From: JBAOHV01 sp963714875
GTDB taxonomy: Bacteria > Actinomycetota > Acidimicrobiia > Acidimicrobiales > Microtrichaceae
Direction of reading: 5' to 3'
Assembly (NCBI GenBank): GCA_963714875.1
Contig: CAVQQI010000014.1
Coordinates: 209,721 to 273,720 of the forward strand
DNA length: 64,000 nucleotides
Of this stretch, positions 8,044 to 18,339 are shown in pieces. Numbering within the stretch: position 1 is the stretch's first letter; the number at the start of each line of letters is the position of its first letter. The notes under the pieces were generated by a model that saw only the letters and a program-made list of their open reading frames with translations, ran no database searches and was not told the DNA's origin. The position numbers and the translations under genes were made by a program.

Positions 8044-9527
8044 GGCCGGGGCTCCTCGGGACCGGTCAGTTGCGCCATGGCGTGGCCCGTGCCGAACTCG
8101 GCGGGGGCCGCCGCTCCGGCGCGAACCTCTGTGTCGCCCTGCGGGTCGGGGTCGAGCCGCACGCCCCGCACAGGGAGTTCCACGACGAACCGCGCGCCAC
8201 CGTCGGGCGATGTCGTGACCGACACGCCACCGCCCATCGCCCGGACGCTCTCGGCGACCAGCGACAGCCCCAGGCCGGTGCCCTTGGCCGCCCCCGGCGA
8301 GGTGCCGGCGTCGCCCCGGTGGAACCGCTCGAAGATCCGATCGCGTTCCTCATCGGACACCCCCGGTCCGGCATCGTCGACGGTGACCGACCAGTGGTCC
8401 CCGGAACACGACACCGTCAACCGGGTGCATCCGCCGGCGTACCGCTGGGCGTTCTCCACCAGGTTGCGCACCACCACGCGGAGTCGGCGGGGGTCGACCT
8501 CGACCCGTTCCGGAATCCCGCTGCCGACGATCACGCGCTCCGCCGGTAGGTCCGCGTCGGCGGCGAGCCCGGCGACGACGGTGCGCACATCCACGGTCTC
8601 GATCTGCACATCCGCGATGCCCGCCTCGAGACGCGACAGGTCCAGGATCTCGAGCACCAGTCGGCTGAAGTGGTCCAACTGCTTCTGCAGCACGGCGACC
8701 GCTTCCTGGCCCGCGGGGCTGAGCTCTGCGGAGCGCCGGTCGATGATCCGCATGGCCGAGGTGAGCGCGGTCAGCGGGGTGCGCAGCTCGTGGGACACAT
8801 CGGCTGCGAAGCGACGCTCCCGTTCGATGCGGTCCTCGAGGGCTGCTGCCATGTCGTTGAACGACTCGACCAGGGCGGTCAGGTCGGGGTCGCCGACATC
8901 GATGAGTCGGGCCGACATGTCGCCCGCGGCGATCCGCTGTGCAGCGCCTGCGGTGTCACGCAGCGGGCGCAGGATGCGGCCGCTCATGAACACGCCGTAG
9001 CCGGCGGACCCGAGGGTGGTCACGAGCGCAGCGACGACGAGGGCGTTGCGGATGCTGTCGAGCGTGCCGGCCAGCTCCACCAACGAGAACAGCTGGTAGA
9101 ACGAGCGGTCGTCGTCGGGCAGGGGCACTCCGACCACGGCGAAGGGGTCGCCGTCGACGCTGGTCATGGCGAGCGCCGGATCGCCCCCGTCGACCTCGGT
9201 GACGAGCTCCTCTGGGACCACCTGCGGCCCCACTCCGACCACCGAGCCCAACCACTCGCCCCCAGATCTCACCAGGACCGGGTCGTTCGGGCCACCGATC
9301 GCTCCGAGGGACGAGATGAGCGTGGTCGTGTCGGCGCCCACCAGGTCATCGGCCAGGCGAGCGTTGAGGAACGCCTCCTGACGGATCAGCTCCATCCGCT
9401 TGTCGAGCAGGTAGTTGCGCGACAACTCGTAGGCGAGGAACCCGAGCGACAACGACACGATGAGCCCGCCCACCGCCATCGCCGCACCGGCGCGGGCACG
9501 CAGTCCGTAGCGGCGCGCGAGGCACAC
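8040..9527 (-). CDS. membrane sensor histidine kinase (MtrB-like)
   Basis: Two membrane segments (about residues 17-36 and 160-180) flank an extracytoplasmic sensor of about 120 residues. A HAMP domain (183-236) follows, then the dimerisation/phospho-acceptor region with H246 in DVSHELRTP. The ATPase has NLVENAQRY (N box), DAGPGV (G1) and GTGLGLSLV (G2). The partner is almost certainly the OmpR-type regulator encoded convergently at 6722. The start is uncertain. The in-frame GTG at 9527 lacks a ribosome site, and an ATG at 9550 lies in another frame, so a frame error at the N-terminus is possible. Confidence 0.9.
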   Translation of the reverse strand: MCLARRYGLRARAGAAMAVGGLIVSLSLGFLAYELSRNYLLDKRMELIRQEAFLNARLADDLVGADTTTLISSLGAIGGPNDPVLVRSGGEWLGSVVGVGPQVVPEELVTEVDGGDPALAMTSVDGDPFAVVGVPLPDDDRSFYQLFSLVELAGTLDSIRNALVVAALVTTLGSAGYGVFMSGRILRPLRDTAGAAQRIAAGDMSARLIDVGDPDLTALVESFNDMAAALEDRIERERRFAADVSHELRTPLTALTSAMRIIDRRSAELSPAGQEAVAVLQKQLDHFSRLVLEILDLSRLEAGIADVQIETVDVRTVVAGLAADADLPAERVIVGSGIPERVEVDPRRLRVVVRNLVENAQRYAGGCTRLTVSCSGDHWSVTVDDAGPGVSDEERDRIFERFHRGDAGTSPGAAKGTGLGLSLVAESVRAMGGGVSVTTSPDGGARFVVELPVRGVRLDPDPQGDTEVRAGAAAPAEFGTGHAMAQLTGPEEPRP

Positions 9528-9666
9528 GGAGCGTGGTCGACGGCGAACTCATGTGCCCCACGGTAGGTGGCCGACAGCCGGGCGGACCGGTCGGGACGTG
9601 ATCGTGACCGAACCGTGACGGTCCACACGGCACTCGGTCGGGCCTGCAGCGTGTTCACTGATCGGG

Positions 9667-10621
9667 GTGGATGTGGCGCTGGATCTGGTGATGACCATGG
9701 TGGGCCTGGCCGTGCTGGTCAAGGCCGCCGACGTCTTCGTCGACGGCGCAGCTGCGTTGTCGGCCCGACTGGACGTCGCCCCGGTGCTGGTCGGGGCGGT
9801 GGTCATCGGGCTGGGTACCAGCGTCCCGGAGCTGCTGATCTCGACGTTCGCCGCCATCGGCGGCGATGCGGAGCTGGGCGTGGGCAACATCGTCGGGTCG
9901 AACATCGCCAACCTGTCGCTGGTGCTCGGCGTGGCCGCGCTGCTGACCCCGGTCGCGGTGGCCAGCTCGACGTTGCGCCGTGAGGCGCCGGTGTCGCTCG
10001 CGGCGGTCGTCGCGTTCGGCATCGTGGTCGCCGTCGGGCTGCCGTTCGCCGGAGGGGTGGTCCTGCTGGTGGCCCTGGTGGTGCTGTTGGTGCTCGCGGT
10101 CAGGACCCGCGTCCCTGCCCTCCGACGCCGAGCTGATCGAAGAGGTCGAGGAGCTCGAGGAACGGACCGAGAGCGTGAGCACCGCTCGTCTCTCGCTGCG
10201 TACCACGGTCGGTCTGGTCGGCACGGCGATCGGCGCCCAGCTGGTCGTCGGGGGCGCCACCGGGCTGGCCGCTGCGACCGGGCTCGCCTCGGGCCTGGTC
10301 GGCCTGACCGTCGTCGCGATCGGGACGTCGCTGCCCGAACTGATGACCGCCGTCCAGGCCAGCCGTCGTGGAGAGGACGAACTGGTGCTCGGCAACGTGC
10401 TGGGGTCGAACGTGTTCAACTCGCTGCTCGCCGGCGGCACGATCGCAGTGATCGCCCCCGGTCCGATCGCGGATACCGCGCTGGCGACCCGTGGAGTCGC
10501 GGTGATGGTCGCCGTCGCGGTCATCGCCCGGGTGTCGATGGCCGGGGGCCGACGCATCGGGCGGCCTGCCGCGGTGTTGCTGCTGGCCGGCTACGTCGTC
10601 GCGGTGGCAGTCACGGCGTGA
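9667..10621 (+). CDS. sodium/calcium exchanger family membrane protein, one frameshift
   Basis: This is a CaCA-superfamily antiporter with the two inverted alpha-repeats that form the ion path. They are VVIGLGTSVPELLIS with GNIVGSNIANLSL in the first half, and VVAIGTSLPELMTA with GNVLGSNVFNSLLAGG in the second. About ten membrane segments are predicted. An acidic loop (ELIEEVEELEE) separates the halves. The frame changes between 10100 and 10130, inside that loop. The two halves match so well that a sequencing error or a very recent mutation is likely. The GTG at 9667 is the first plausible start; its ribosome site is weak. It probably exports Ca2+ or exchanges Na+/Ca2+ or K+. Confidence 0.78.
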
Positions 10622-10662
10622 GGCGTGCGGCCCGGCCGGCGGCTCGACGCTCCCGCAGTCGC

Positions 10663-12380
10663 TCACCGCGACTCCACTCCATCGGGTCGAAGCCCGGCGG
10701 GATCGGCGGGGATGGCGTCGGGTTCGGCCAGCGTGGTGCCCATCATCATCTCGACGAGCAACGGGCGGTCCAGCACCATCCCGGCGCAGTTGACCCCGCC
10801 GACCATGGTGCCCGCCACACCGTGACCCGAGGCGGTGTTGGCCCCGACCAACCACAGGCCGTCGATCTCGGTGCGGTGCTGGGGCCGGTGCATGCCCGAC
10901 TGCTCCGGTGAGTGCAGGTAGCCGTAGCTCGTACCACCCGTCGCGCTGGTGTACCGCTCCTGTGACAGCGGGGTCGCCGTCTCGCAGTGCACGACGTGGT
11001 CGCGCAACGACTCGCCGTCGAGCTCATCGGCGAGCACCCGCTGCGCCGCGTCGATCAGCGCCTCGGTCAGCTGCGCCTTGCGACGTCGGTAGGTCTCGTT
11101 GCGCCGGTAGCGGCCGCCATCGGCCGGGGAGGTCTCGACGCCCCACCACTGCAGGCCGCGCGGCGCCAGGGTCATGATCTGCAGGTTCGTCTGTCCCGGC
11201 GGGCACAGGCGCTCGTTGTCGGGGTCCTTGCGCGAGGCCATGGCCACGTAGGCGAAGACGTCGCCGCCACCGGACCCATCGTTCTCGTCGGTGTCGTCGC
11301 GGTCGAGCTCGCCGAGCTCCCGCGGTCGAGCTCGGCGTACAGCTCGTCGGTCTCGTAGGTCGGGAACACGAAGTGGTTGGTGTTCGGCCCGTCGCACAGG
11401 TCCAGGTCGACCACCAGGTACACGCACACCAGGCCCAGGGTCATCTCGGCCTCGCGGGTCCACCTCACCGTCGCCGGGTCCCAGTGCTCCTCGCCGACCA
11501 GGTCGAACACGGTGCGGGCATGGTCGGCGTTCGAGATCACGACCTCGGCGGCGATGGTGGTGCCGTCGTCCAGCTCGCACCCCGGTGGCCCGCCGGTCCT
11601 CCACGATGATGCGCCGCACGGGCGTGAGGGTCCGGACCTCTCCGCCGAACGCCTCGATCACCTGGATGAGGCGGGCCGGGATCATCTGGCCGCCACCCTC
11701 GGGGTAGTACGCACCGCGCATGTAGTGGTCGATGATCGACGCGTGCATCGCCACCGCGGTCTGCGACGGGCTGCCCGCGTACAGCCCGGACCAGTGGTCG
11801 AGCACCGCCTGCGCTGCGCTCCGACAGCTCACCCTCGTCGAACAGCTCCGACAGCGGGCGGAACGCCCACCGGTCGAACGTCGGGGTCTCCACGCCGGGG
11901 ATGCTGCGGGCGCGGCCCTCCTCGGCCACGGCGTCGAGGATGCCCACCACACGCTCGATCCCGGCGCGTTCGTCCGGGAACGCCTCGACCAGCCGCTCGC
12001 GGTAGCGGTCCCAGCCGGCCGGCACGACGAAGCTCCAGGTCGGGGAAGTGCAGCGTGTCGAAGCCGTCGGGGTCGAGCGGCCGGAAGTGCATCCGGTCCC
12101 CCACGCCCAGCCCGGCGAAGATGGTCGGGAACAGCCCGCCGGGACCGCAGTCGCCGATGTAGTGCACGCCGACGTCGAACTCGTACTCCGCGACCGTGCC
12201 GTCGTCGCCCGTGTGGTGGCGGCGGAACACCTGGGTGTTGCCGCCGGCGAGGTCGTGGGCCTCGAGCACCAGCACCCGGCGACCGGCCGCGGCCAGGCAG
12301 GCGCCGGCGGTGAGGCCCCCCGGGCCGGAGCCGACCACGACCACGTCCCACTGTTCGTCGATGGCCCCGTTCCCCGTCAT
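10663..12380 (-). CDS. CrtI/phytoene-desaturase-like FAD oxidoreductase, multiple frameshifts
   Basis: The N-terminal dinucleotide fold is complete: VVVVGSGPGGLTAGACLA followed by VLVLEAHDLAGG. The C-terminal FAD-contacting region is GLWLVGANTASGHGVAGTM. Between them the reading frame switches about four times (near 12030, 11820, 11580 and 11330), each time with the protein continuing smoothly. The family includes phytoene desaturases and retinol saturases, so the substrate is probably a polyisoprenoid. The ATG at 12380 has GAGGAGG upstream. It is either a pseudogene or a correct gene in a poorly polished stretch; the conserved ends favour the second. Confidence 0.72.
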
Positions 12381-12556
12381 TGCGTCCTCCTCGGTCCCCG
12401 CCATGTTGCACCCCACGGAGCAGCGCAGGGGTCACCACACGTCGTCGGGTCGTTGCCGCCGAAGTAGTCCACCCGGCTACTCCGGCGGGCCCAACCCGCC
12501 CCACATCATGATGGCGTGCGGCGAGCGGCGCCGCACGCGAGGACGAACGGAACGGA

Positions 12557-12590
12557 AGGTCCCCCCGGATGGGGCGATACGAGGGGACCT
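12557..12590 (-). terminator. hairpin between the winged-helix gene and the oxidoreductase gene
   Basis: AGGTCCCC at 12557-12564 is perfectly complementary to GGGGACCT at 12583-12590. It lies about 90 bases beyond the stop of the minus-strand gene at 12683. On the minus strand the stem is followed by TCCGTTCCGTTCG, which is moderately T-rich. It would end transcription before the downstream oxidoreductase gene. Confidence 0.45.
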
Positions 12591-12682
12591 CCCAGCCCGT
12601 GAACAGTGGACACCGGATCCGACCCGGTCGGAGGGGAAGGGGTTCCCTCCCCGTCGGAACGCGGCCGAGCCGACGATCCGGC

Positions 12683-13411
12683 TCAGTCGGCGGGCGGCGT
12701 ACCGTGGCGGCGCTCGAGCTCTGCGAGCACCGCGTGGGCGACCACCTGGCGACAGATCCAGTCCCGCTGCGACGCTGCGGGCACCTCGGCCGGCATCAAC
12801 CCGGTGGAGCGGAAGCGCCGCACCACGCGGGCCACGGCGCTGACCGCCTGCTTCTCGCTCAGGCCCAGCGCCCGACAGATCCGTGCGTAGGACAGCGGCG
12901 CGGGCTGGGCCGCAGGAGGATCCGAGCGGTACTGGCGCGACATCACCCAGAGCACCCGGAACTCGGTCGCGGTGACGCAGTCCGCCATCTCCTCGCCCAG
13001 GGTCACGGTGCGGTTCCCGAGCGCCGGTGCGCCGACCGAGGCCATCTCGCCGGCCGGGATCGATCGGGTGCACTCGAGCCGGAAGGTCTGCGCTGCGACG
13101 CTCAGCACGATGTCGAACGCCGGCTGGGTCACGGCGAACTCACTCGGCGCCGCGTCGTCGCGGCGGGGTGCCAGCTCCATCGGGCGGTGTCCCTCGGGCA
13201 CGACCGTGACCGGGTGACGTGTGCCGAGCGATCGGACCCGCCACACCCCCGCGTCGCTGGCGATCTCGCCCCAGATGCGGTGGACGTAGGACTGCTCCGA
13301 GAGCTCGAGGAAGCGCCCGTCGTAGCCCCACCCCCGGGTGCTGTCGGGTTCGGAGTTGACCCGACCGAACCCCAGCCGGTCGCCGTCGGCCAACACGATG
13401 AGCTGTCCCAT
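12683..13411 (-). CDS. FHA-like domain protein with C-terminal helix-turn-helix
   Basis: I do not recognise an exact family. The first 110 residues (GDRLGFGRVN, GRFLELSEQSYVHRIWGEI, WRVRSLGTRHPV) have the strand pattern and Arg/Ser/His spacing of an FHA-like phosphothreonine-binding fold. The C-terminal half (ATEFRVLWVMSRQYR, YARICRALGLSEKQAVSAVARVVRRF) looks like a winged helix with a recognition helix. It is divergent from the Ser/Thr kinase gene that starts 94-118 bases away, so it is probably its substrate or partner. The ATG at 13411 has AGGTG upstream; ATG 13435 is an alternative. Confidence 0.6.
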   Translation of the reverse strand: MGQLIVLADGDRLGFGRVNSEPDSTRGWGYDGRFLELSEQSYVHRIWGEIASDAGVWRVRSLGTRHPVTVVPEGHRPMELAPRRDDAAPSEFAVTQPAFDIVLSVAAQTFRLECTRSIPAGEMASVGAPALGNRTVTLGEEMADCVTATEFRVLWVMSRQYRSDPPAAQPAPLSYARICRALGLSEKQAVSAVARVVRRFRSTGLMPAEVPAASQRDWICRQVVAHAVLAELERRHGTPPAD

Positions 13412-13528
13412 CGCCCGCACCTGCAGCTCACCCATGCCACATGACTACGAGCGTGACCGTCGGTCGGGCAAGTCGGTCACGCTCGCCGAGGCGACACCGC
13501 AGTCGTTCGCGGGGCAACATGTCGGGCC

Positions 13529-15309
13529 ATGCCCGTGATCGAGGGACTCGAGCATCTCCGACTGATCGGCGGCGGCGGCTTCGCCGATGTCTTCGCCGCC
13601 CACGAACCGGCGTTCAGCCGCGACGTGGCGGTCAAGGTGTTCCGGTCGCGGGTCGGCGACGCCGACCGGGACTCCTTCGAGCGCGAGGCCCAGGCCATGG
13701 GCCGTCTCTCGGGCATCCGCAACGTCGTGCAGGTGTACCGCAGCGGCATCACCGAGGACCAGCACCCGTTCCTGGTCATGGAGCTGATGCGGGGTTCGAT
13801 GCAGGACCGTCTGCTCGAGGGGCCGGTGCCGGTCGGCGACGTGTGCGCCGTGGGCGTCCTGATCGGACGGGCACTCGCAGAGGCACACGCTCGGGGCATC
13901 CTGCACCGCGACATCAAACCGGCCAACGTGCTGATCGATCGCTACGGCGAACCGGCGCTGTCCGACTTCGGCATCTCCAGCCTGCCGGGGGCAGGCGCCA
14001 GCGCCTCGATCGGCGCCTTCACCGCGGAGCACGCACCGCCCGAGGTCTTCGAGGACGCCCGGACCGTCGCGGCCTCCGACGTGTACTCGTTCGCCTCGAC
14101 GTTGTGCACGCTCATGGACGGGCACCCGCCGTTCGCCCGCAGCGACGACGAAGGCCCCCTGACGTTCATGCAACGGGTGAAGGACACGCCGTGCCCCACG
14201 TCGCTCGCCGCAGTCGACGCACTCGCCCGAGCTCGATCTCGTGCTGCGCTCGGCGATGGCCAAGGCACCCGCCGACCGACCGGAGCTGGGCGACGTGGTG
14301 GCGGTGCTCGAGCAGTTCGCCTCGGACAACGCCGCGGTGACACCCCCGCCCGACGCGACCCGGCCGGTGATCACCCCCACCAGCGGCCCCGAGACGGGGC
14401 CGCCGCCGACGGACCCACCGCTCGAACGGCTCGGACTCCGCCGACGGCGCGGACGGCGCATCGCCGTCACGTCGGCGCCCGGTGCTGATCGCCGCGGCGG
14501 TGCTGGCACTGCTCGTCGGCGCCGTCGCCCTGTGGGCCGCCGCGGCCGAGGACGCCGAGGTTGCAGCCGACGGCGACGACCCCGGCGGCGAGACGACGAG
14601 CACCACCGACACCGCACCGGCGGAGCCCGAGCCACGGCTGCCCGACGGCGTGTACAACGCGGCGTTCGTCCAGGACCCCGACATCAACAACACGTCGGGC
14701 ATCCTGCGGTCCAAGCTGAACGCGTTCGGTGCGGCCTCGGACGTCCCCGCCGTGACGGCAGGGCCGGTACGCGAGCTGAACGGCGAGGACCTCGACTTCG
14801 GTCGGCTCCCCGCACGGCTCGACTACGCCGCGACCAACGGCCTGGACACCACCAAGTGCCTGCGGGTGATCATGAACGACCTGACCGTGCGCGGGGCGGC
14901 CGCCGCGGTGTGGCTCGACGGCCGCCAGGTCGTCTACGTCATCGCCGTCCAGACCGGCTCGGTGGAGGAGGCCCGCCGCTACTTCTGGGCCACGACGCTG
15001 TTCATCGGCCTGCGCGACACCCACTGCGACGGCTGGCCGGAGGATCGCATCGCGGTCGACCCCGACGACCTGGAGGTGAGCCGGTCGGACTTCGACCTGG
15101 CGACACCGACCGACGACGTGCTGACCGCCATCGACGGCGACCCCGACATCGAGGGCATCGAGGGTGGGATCTCCTACGAGGCTGCGTTCCGCGTCGAGGA
15201 CGTCCTGATCGTCGCGACCGTCAGTTGGCCCTTGGACAGTGCAGGTGCCGACCCGGCCACGGCGACCGCCGTGCTGGATGACGTCGTGGCCGCGTTCAGC
15301 ACGCCCTGA
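13529..15309 (+). CDS. membrane Ser/Thr protein kinase with extracytoplasmic domain, two frameshifts
   Basis: The kinase domain (residues 1-260) has a glycine loop IGGGGFADVF, catalytic lysine in VAVKVF, HRD loop LHRDIKPANVL and SDFGISS. The frame shifts near 14225, still in the kinase C-lobe (AMAKAPADRPELGDVV), and again near 14475, just before the membrane helix LIAAAVLALLVGAVALW. A Thr/Glu-rich linker follows, then an extracytoplasmic domain of about 220 residues with conserved TKCLRVIMND and LRDTHCDGW. That layout is the usual actinobacterial PknB-type sensor kinase, though the outer domain is not PASTA. The kinase motifs are intact, so the breaks may be sequence errors. Confidence 0.8.
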
Positions 15310-15327
15310 CCCGCGACGGTCAGGGCG
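15302..15327. terminator. bidirectional terminator between kinase and kelch genes
   Basis: A perfect 10-base-pair stem (CGCCCTGACC with GGTCAGGGCG, six-base loop CGCGAC) spans the 3' ends of two convergent genes whose stops are only about ten bases apart. It can serve both strands. Confidence 0.72.
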
Positions 15328-16586
15328 GCGGCGGCTCCAACGCGAAGCGCCACACGTCGTCGTCGACGTTGCGCCACTGCGTCGGATCGAAGAAGTTGAA
15401 CGTCTCGCGGTCCCCACCGAAGGTGAAGATCGCGTCGCCGGTCGCTCCGGGTCCACCGGGGGCGACCAGCGTGTCGTAGTCGTAGCGGATGCCGGCCTCC
15501 GACCGGGCGTTCCAGGGGGCGCCCTCGAGTTCGACCCAGGACGCCCCGTCCTCGCTGACCCAGGCGTCGGTCGGGCTCGACCGTCCGAACACGTCCCACG
15601 GCAACGGGCTCTGCCCGTAGCCACCGAAGCAGACGATCGCGCCGTCGAGCTCGTCGCAGGTGTGCCCCGGCCTGGGCGACCAGCCCGCGGACGGGGTCAC
15701 CAGCTCCCAGTCGACGCCGTCGCGGGTCCGCCACACGTCGTTGAAGTACGGGGGCGGGTTGCCCTGGAACGCGAACTCGCCGCCCAGGAGGTACAGGTAG
15801 CCGTCCTTCACCACCACCGCAGCGCCCGCCCGGGGGGCCCACGGGGCCGATGCGGTGAGCAGCTCCCAGTTCACGCCGTCGGCGGACTTCCAGACGTCGT
15901 TGAAGAGCTGCCGTGTCGGAGGTCCTCCGACGATGCCCGGATCGTCGTTCACCGAGCCGCCCAGGACGTAGATCTCGTCGCCGAGCACCGCCGCGCTGAG
16001 CCCGGCGCGGCCCTCCCACGGGGCCGAGGCGGTCAGCTGCTCCCAGTGCGAACCGTCGGTGCTGGCCCAGACGTCGTTGAAGAACTCCGAGCGCGACAGG
16101 AACCGTGGGAAGCAGAAGAAGCTGCCACCGCAGGCCGGGTTCGGCTCCAGGATGAAGTTCTGGCCGCCGAGCAGCACCATCCGGGTTCCCTGCACGACGA
16201 CCTCGTGGTACGAGCGTGCCGGCCAACGGGGCCGGCCAGCGGTCGGTTCCACCTCGGTCCAGTTCGCTCCGCTGTCGTCGCTGCGCCACACGTCGCCCCA
16301 GATGGTCGAGTCACCCGGGATCGGGCCGTCGGGGAACGGAGTGAAGCGGTTCGGGGTGCGACCGCCGAGCAGGTAGAACGAGCCGTCCAGGCTGACCGCC
16401 TCGACCCCGGCGCGTCCGCCCCACGGGGCCCCGTCGGCCACCTGGGACCACCGGTGGTCGTCGAAGCGCGTGCCACCGGGTGGTGGGCCGCTCGGCGCCG
16501 GGGACGCAGGCTGCGGTGAGCAGGATTCCGGCGACGGCGATCGCCGCCGCCGCTCGTGGCATGACCCGCCATGACGTCGTCCGCAT
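15320..16586 (-). CDS. kelch-type beta-propeller lipoprotein, one frameshift
   Basis: At least six repeats of the kelch/galactose-oxidase kind are visible, each with a form of APW..RAG followed by YLLGG or YVLGG and NDVW (for example AVVVKDGYLYLLGG, FNDVWKSADG, FNDVWRTRDG). The N-terminus lies in a different frame: MRTTSWRVMP, a hydrophobic signal and the lipobox LLTAAC. The frame break is near 16480, before the first repeat. Start 16586 was chosen for that signal peptide. The protein should be anchored on the outer face of the membrane. Its ligand is unknown. Confidence 0.75.
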
Positions 16587-16792
16587 CGTCGCCTCCGCCA
16601 GGAGCGCTGCCGGACGCATCCGAGGTTCCGGACGCCGAGGGGGATCCGACAGCCGACTCCACCCGGGAAGCAGGGTAGCGAGGGCGCCGCAGGACGAGTC
16701 AAACGACGGCGCGGGTCGCCGGTGGATGCGGACCCGGTGTCACCCGGGCAGTGGGCGCGGGGCTAACTTCATGCGGACGCAAGGAGAGGTGC

Positions 16793-17538
16793 GTGAGCGG
16801 ACCGCTTCGAGGACGACGGGTGTGGGCCGGTGCGGCGGTCGCGGTCGCCACGGCCGCGCTCGTCGCGTTCGGGCTCGGGCGCAACTGGGACCAGGAACCC
16901 GCCGACGCGCGCAGCGGCCCCACGACCACGTCGACCGCCCGGCCGACCACGTCGGCCCCCAGCACCACATCGGCTGCGGCGTCAGTCGACGTCGGCCCCC
17001 GCCGTCGCCGCGACGGCCGCACCGCCGCCCAGCGAGGCCCGACCCGTCTCCTACACCTTCCCGATCCAGCCCGCCGACGTGGCGGACTACCCCAGCTCCC
17101 ACCACGACTACCCCGCCGCCGACATCTTCGCCGCCTGCGGCAGCGCGGTGGTCGCACCGAGCGCCGGGAACGGTCCAGGAGGTGACGCTGGTCGACCTGT
17201 GGTCGTCGGCCGAGAACGACCCGGCGACGCGTGGTGGGATCTCGTTCGCGATCGTCGGCGACGACGGCGTGCGGTACTACGGCAGCCACCTGGCGCGGCT
17301 GGAGCCCTCGATCGTTCCGGGCGCCCGCGTCGCCACGGGCGCGCCACTCGGAGAGGTGGGACGGACCGGCAACGCAGCGGGGACCCCGTGTCACCTGCAC
17401 TTCGGGATCTCGACGCCGTGCGGGCCCGGCGACGTGCTGCGTCGACGGGGCGAGTTCTGGCCCCAGCCGTTCCTCGACGACTGGGCCGACGGGGGCCAGC
17501 GATCCCCGTCGGACCTGCCCGACACGGCATCGTGCTGA
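16793..17538 (+). CDS. M23-family (LytM) peptidase, two frameshifts
   Basis: A signal anchor (VWAGAAVAVATAALVAFGLG) is followed by a Thr/Ser/Pro linker. The peptidase domain follows: HHDYPAADIFA gives the first His and Asp zinc ligands, VRYYGSHLARLEP the middle, and PCHLHFGIS the HxH motif. These elements lie in three frames, with breaks near 16985 and 17165. The GTG at 16793 is preceded by AAGGAG at six bases. LytM enzymes cut peptidoglycan cross-links or activate amidases. All catalytic elements are present, so sequence error is as likely as decay. Confidence 0.75.
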
Positions 17539-17586
17539 GGTGCCCTGTCGTGACCGACGACACACCGGATCAGATCGGAGCGCCAC

Positions 17587-18336
17587 ATGAGTGACTGGAA
17601 CCCACCGGGACAACCGCCCCAGTTCCCACCGCCGACCGCGTCACAACCCGCGGTGCCGCCGGGCGGTCCGGCCGGCGGCCCGCCCCCCGGAGCACCACCA
17701 CCCGGATCACCCTCGGGGGCTCCGCCGCCACACGGGCAGGGGCGGACGGTCGCCATCGCCGTCGCTGCCACGCTGGCAGCAGTCGCGCTCATCGGCGGCG
17801 CGTTCTTCCTGGGGCGCTCCGGCGGCGATGACGACGCGACGACCAGCACCACGACGCAGAGCACCACGTCGAGCACCACCAGCACGACCACCGCGCCGGA
17901 GAGCTCCACCACCGTCGACACCACGGTGCCACCACCACCGGCGGTCGGCGACGTGCGTTCGCTGCCCGACGGTCTGTTCTGCCGGGACCTGGAGGCACAG
18001 GGCTACTCGTACTCGGCGGCGGTCGACTACTGGCGGGTGCACGGCCAACCGAACCGGATGGACGAGGATCGCAACGGCATCCCGTGCGAGACGGTGTTCC
18101 CGCGTTCCGATGTGGTCGCGTACTGGCCCGCGTCCACCTACCAGGCGATCCCCTCCTACGGCCTGCCGTCCGGATTGCTGTGCCGGGACCTCGAGGCCCG
18201 CGGCATCGACGTCTACGGCGCGCTGACGTACTTCATCTGGGAGGGCTCCCCCGCCCGGATGGATGCCGACGGCAACGGGATCCCGTGCGAGACCGTGTAT
18301 CCCGATGCGACCGAGGTCTGGCTCTTCGAGTTCTGA
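17587..18336 (+). CDS. membrane-anchored protein with two excalibur-like calcium-binding repeats
   Basis: The first 55 residues are Pro/Gly-rich, then comes one membrane helix (VAIAVAATLAAVALIGGAFFL), a Thr/Ser-rich linker and two copies of a 45-residue repeat. Repeat 1 has LFCRDLEAQGYSY and DEDRNGIPCE; repeat 2 has LLCRDLEARGIDV and DADGNGIPCE. The D-x-D-x-(D/N)-G-I-P-C-E loop with its paired cysteine is the excalibur calcium-binding signature. The protein faces outward, directly after the M23 peptidase gene, which suggests a cell-envelope role. Confidence 0.8.
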   Translation: MSDWNPPGQPPQFPPPTASQPAVPPGGPAGGPPPGAPPPGSPSGAPPPHGQGRTVAIAVAATLAAVALIGGAFFLGRSGGDDDATTSTTTQSTTSSTTSTTTAPESSTTVDTTVPPPPAVGDVRSLPDGLFCRDLEAQGYSYSAAVDYWRVHGQPNRMDEDRNGIPCETVFPRSDVVAYWPASTYQAIPSYGLPSGLLCRDLEARGIDVYGALTYFIWEGSPARMDADGNGIPCETVYPDATEVWLFEF

Positions 18337-18339
18337 GGC

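Noticed and set aside
12630..12650. GGAGGGGAA/TTCCCTCC hairpin as a terminator
   Set aside because: The stem has a bulge, there is no T-run, and the perfect hairpin at 12557-12590 explains termination better.
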